Origin: Chitinophaga sp. 180180018-3 | Lineage (GTDB): Bacteria > Bacteroidota > Bacteroidia > Chitinophagales > Chitinophagaceae | Reading direction: 5' to 3' | DNA: 64,000 nt | NCBI RefSeq assembly: GCF_037893185.1 | Contig: NZ_CP140772.1 | Location: 2,852,001 to 2,916,000 of the forward strand | Shown: piece by piece, positions 62,375-64,000 of the stretch | How positions within the stretch are numbered: position 1 is the stretch's first letter | Layout of the letters: each line of letters opens with the position of its first letter | Notes under the pieces: model-generated | Database searches by the model: none | What the model was told of the DNA's origin: nothing | What the model saw: the letters and a program-made list of their open reading frames with translations, nothing else | Translations under genes and position numbers: made by a program

Positions 62375-63013
62375 ATGAATGGATGGGTTTATGCTTATTA
62401 TGTATTGTTAGTAGCCTGCTTTGTTATCAGTTTATTCCACCTGAGATATCCGGTGGTGCGGATGCTTAGTTTGCTATTGGCAGCGTCCATTCTTACAGAA
62501 ATAATAGTAGAGCTGATCGGCACAAAGAAGTTAGGTTTTTTTGTAGTATACCATGTTTTTGTGGTGCTGGAATATAGTCTGATTACAATTATCCTCCGGG
62601 CAGGGATCCGCGACTACCGATGGCGGCTGATCATGGGGATCTCTATATTTATATTCGCTTTTTTATCCCTGTTTTACAGTTTCGTCATGGGCAGATGGCA
62701 GGCCTTTCCCGGCATAAACATAACCATTGAGAGTTTTCTGGTCATTTGTTGGTGCATTTTATCCTTCTTTTCCATCTCGCCGGATAGTGAAGCGTCTATA
62801 TTCCAGCATCCTGTTTTTTGGTTAACCCTTGCCTTTTTTATTTATTTCGCCGCTTCTGTGAGCGTAAACGCGTTTTATAACCTGTTACTGGCAAATGACA
62901 CCGCCAGGGCGAGGCCTTTTTTCGCTGTTTTGAACTCATTATCCAATTACCTGTTGTATATTATGCTGATAAAAGGAGTAGTATGCTTCCGGTCAAACAG
63001 GATCTCTTTGTAG
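62375..63013 (+). CDS. Seven-helix membrane protein, possible sensor partner
   Basis: The start is ATG 62375 or GTG 62369; the former gives 212 residues. Seven hydrophobic helices are visible (VYAYYVLLVACFVISLF, MLSLLLAASILTEIIVEL, FVVYHVFVVLEYSLITIIL, LIMGISIFIFAFLSLFYSF, IESFLVICWCILSFFSI, VFWLTLAFFIYFAASVSV, SNYLLYIMLIKGVVCF) with short loops, so almost the whole protein is in the membrane. It overlaps the start of the histidine kinase gene by 31 nt, implying coupled translation. I infer that it is the membrane input module of this two-component system; it has no family name I can give. Confidence 0.8.
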   Translation: MNGWVYAYYVLLVACFVISLFHLRYPVVRMLSLLLAASILTEIIVELIGTKKLGFFVVYHVFVVLEYSLITIILRAGIRDYRWRLIMGISIFIFAFLSLFYSFVMGRWQAFPGINITIESFLVICWCILSFFSISPDSEASIFQHPVFWLTLAFFIYFAASVSVNAFYNLLLANDTARARPFFAVLNSLSNYLLYIMLIKGVVCFRSNRISL

Positions 63014-63762
63014 CTGTGATCTTTATTTCCCTCTTGGTAACCATCATGGGATTGGTGGTTGTTGCGGCGGTTATAAGTTATAAAAAGAGGCAAGATGCTT
63101 ATTTACACCAGCTTAAATTAATGAAGGAGGATTACGACAAACAATTGATGTGGTCCCAGATTGAGATGCAGGAAGCAGCTTTCGCTCATCTCGGACAGGA
63201 GCTACATGATGATATAGGCCAACTTTTGAGTAGTACAAAATTGCTGATAAATGTTACCCAACGGAACATGAATGAAGTTCCGGATACCCTGCAAACAGCG
63301 GAATCTACGCTGAGTACTGCTATACAGAATCTGCGTGCGCTGTCTAAATCGTTCAGCCGTCAATGGCTGGACCAGTTCAGTTTACTGGATAATCTGAAAG
63401 CGGAAGTAGAAAGGATTAATACCAGCAGACTCATCAAGGTAACATTTACCCACGATCTGATCGGGCTGCCGTTGCAATCGGAACCGCAGATCATCCTGTT
63501 CCGGATTGTACAGGAAGCAATTCAGAATTGTATTAAACATGCCCGTCCACAGGTAATCGATATCAGTATCAGGAAAGCCGCGCAGGAGCTGATCCTGATC
63601 ATTGCCGACGATGGCGCCGGATTCGATAAAGCTGGTATGTCATCCACGGGAATGGGTATACGCAATATGCAGCATCGGACCAAATTACTGGGTGGCGAGA
63701 TCCGCTGGGAAGTAACATCTGCCGGCGGAACGGCCGTATTAATAACTTTACCCCTTGAATAA
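62983..63762 (+). CDS. Sensor histidine kinase (HisKA_3/NarL type)
   Basis: This 259-residue kinase has one N-terminal membrane helix (about 8-32), a coiled linker and no sensor domain of its own. The phospho-acceptor His75 lies in GQELHDDIGQ, as in the HisKA_3 dimerisation domain. The ATP-binding part shows the N box (VQEAIQNCIKHARP), DDGAGFD and GMGIRNMQHR, then GGEIRWE. It begins inside the 7TM gene after a strong ribosome-binding site (AAGGAG at 62973-62978), and the response regulator gene follows 8 nt after its stop. Input probably comes from the 7TM protein. Confidence 0.93.
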   Translation: MLPVKQDLFVAVIFISLLVTIMGLVVVAAVISYKKRQDAYLHQLKLMKEDYDKQLMWSQIEMQEAAFAHLGQELHDDIGQLLSSTKLLINVTQRNMNEVPDTLQTAESTLSTAIQNLRALSKSFSRQWLDQFSLLDNLKAEVERINTSRLIKVTFTHDLIGLPLQSEPQIILFRIVQEAIQNCIKHARPQVIDISIRKAAQELILIIADDGAGFDKAGMSSTGMGIRNMQHRTKLLGGEIRWEVTSAGGTAVLITLPLE

Positions 63763-63770
63763 TTTTATCT

Positions 63771-64000
63771 ATGAAGATCAACATTGGTATTGCGGATGAC
63801 CACCAACTATTCCTTAAGTCGCTCAGCCTATTGATCAGCGGGTTTCACGGTTTTCAGATTGTAGCAGAAGCAGTGAATGGTAAGGATATGCTCGACAAAT
63901 TAGCTAACCTCCCGGCATTACCGGATATTCTGTTACTGGACGTTAATATGCCCGTTATGGATGGCGCGCGCACAGCCGAAGCTGTCATTAAACAATATCC
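63771..64000 (+). CDS. LuxR-type response regulator receiver domain (3' partial)
   Basis: The gene starts at ATG 63771 and runs off the window after 76 codons. The visible part is a receiver domain: acidic pair Asp9-Asp10 (GIADDHQLFLKSL), phospho-acceptor Asp57 (LLLDVNMPVMDG). The ADDHQLF pattern and the partner HisKA_3 kinase 8 nt upstream indicate a NarL/FixJ-type regulator, whose LuxR helix-turn-helix would lie beyond the window. It completes a 7TM/kinase/regulator operon. Confidence 0.92.
   Translation, partial: MKINIGIADDHQLFLKSLSLLISGFHGFQIVAEAVNGKDMLDKLANLPALPDILLLDVNMPVMDGARTAEAVIKQY

Overview
The window reads as chromosome of a Chitinophaga-like member of the Bacteroidota (Chitinophagaceae). 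The evidence is three SusC/SusD pairs, two ECF sigma/FecR pairs, many lipoproteins with a Cys at about residue 16-24, and promoters of the Bacteroidota type (TTG, about 20 nt, TAnnTTTG). Coding density is high, there are no tRNA or rRNA genes, and no transposase, integrase, phage gene or CRISPR array was seen. Family assignments come from reading the translations by eye; no database search was run.

Layout. 1-9.5 kb: the end of a GH110-like beta-helix protein, a multidomain secreted sugar dehydrogenase (GSDH-PKD-cytochrome c-CBM), a small conserved protein, a one-pass membrane regulator with a kelch-like exterior and a SARP-like interior, and a GH92 alpha-mannosidase. 9.6-20.6 kb: a lipoprotein, a 2H phosphoesterase, a minus-strand SusC/SusD/fasciclin/lipoprotein operon, a LexA-like S24 repressor and a TlpA-like protein that has lost both active-site cysteines. 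20.6-33.5 kb: a PAS-LuxR regulator, then an alpha-mannan utilisation locus (ECF sigma, FecR, STN-type SusC, SusD, SusE-like, two GH76) whose sigma and FecR genes are separated by a reversed VOC gene bracketed by inverted AT-rich repeats, and an orphan CBM6-like protein. 33.6-37.2 kb: housekeeping-type genes (PPP phosphatase, CstB-like persulfide dioxygenase-rhodanese, VOC protein, DUF1266-like lipoprotein).

37.4-50.4 kb is the most unusual region: ECF sigma, FecR, STN-type SusC, SusD, an ABC ATPase, a fused GldF/GldG-type permease and two tandem MutS-like ATPases that lack the mismatch-recognition domain. All are on one strand with tight spacing, so they look like one regulated unit of unknown purpose. 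50.4-59.2 kb: a CDGSH protein, a TonB receptor, and a minus-strand set of DUF4397 lipoprotein, TonB receptor, di-heme peroxidase, YceI protein and TlpA thioredoxin. 59.5-64 kb: a B12-binding radical SAM protein, a 181-residue unknown, and a 7TM protein/histidine kinase/response regulator series cut by the window edge.

A recurrent structural theme is long, nearly perfect palindromes at gene ends (1263-1352, 11174-11287, 18572-18615, 32995-33070, 50673-50734, 59427-59460). Several reach into stop codons or the last codons. Three of them share a common arm sequence and so form an interspersed repeat family.
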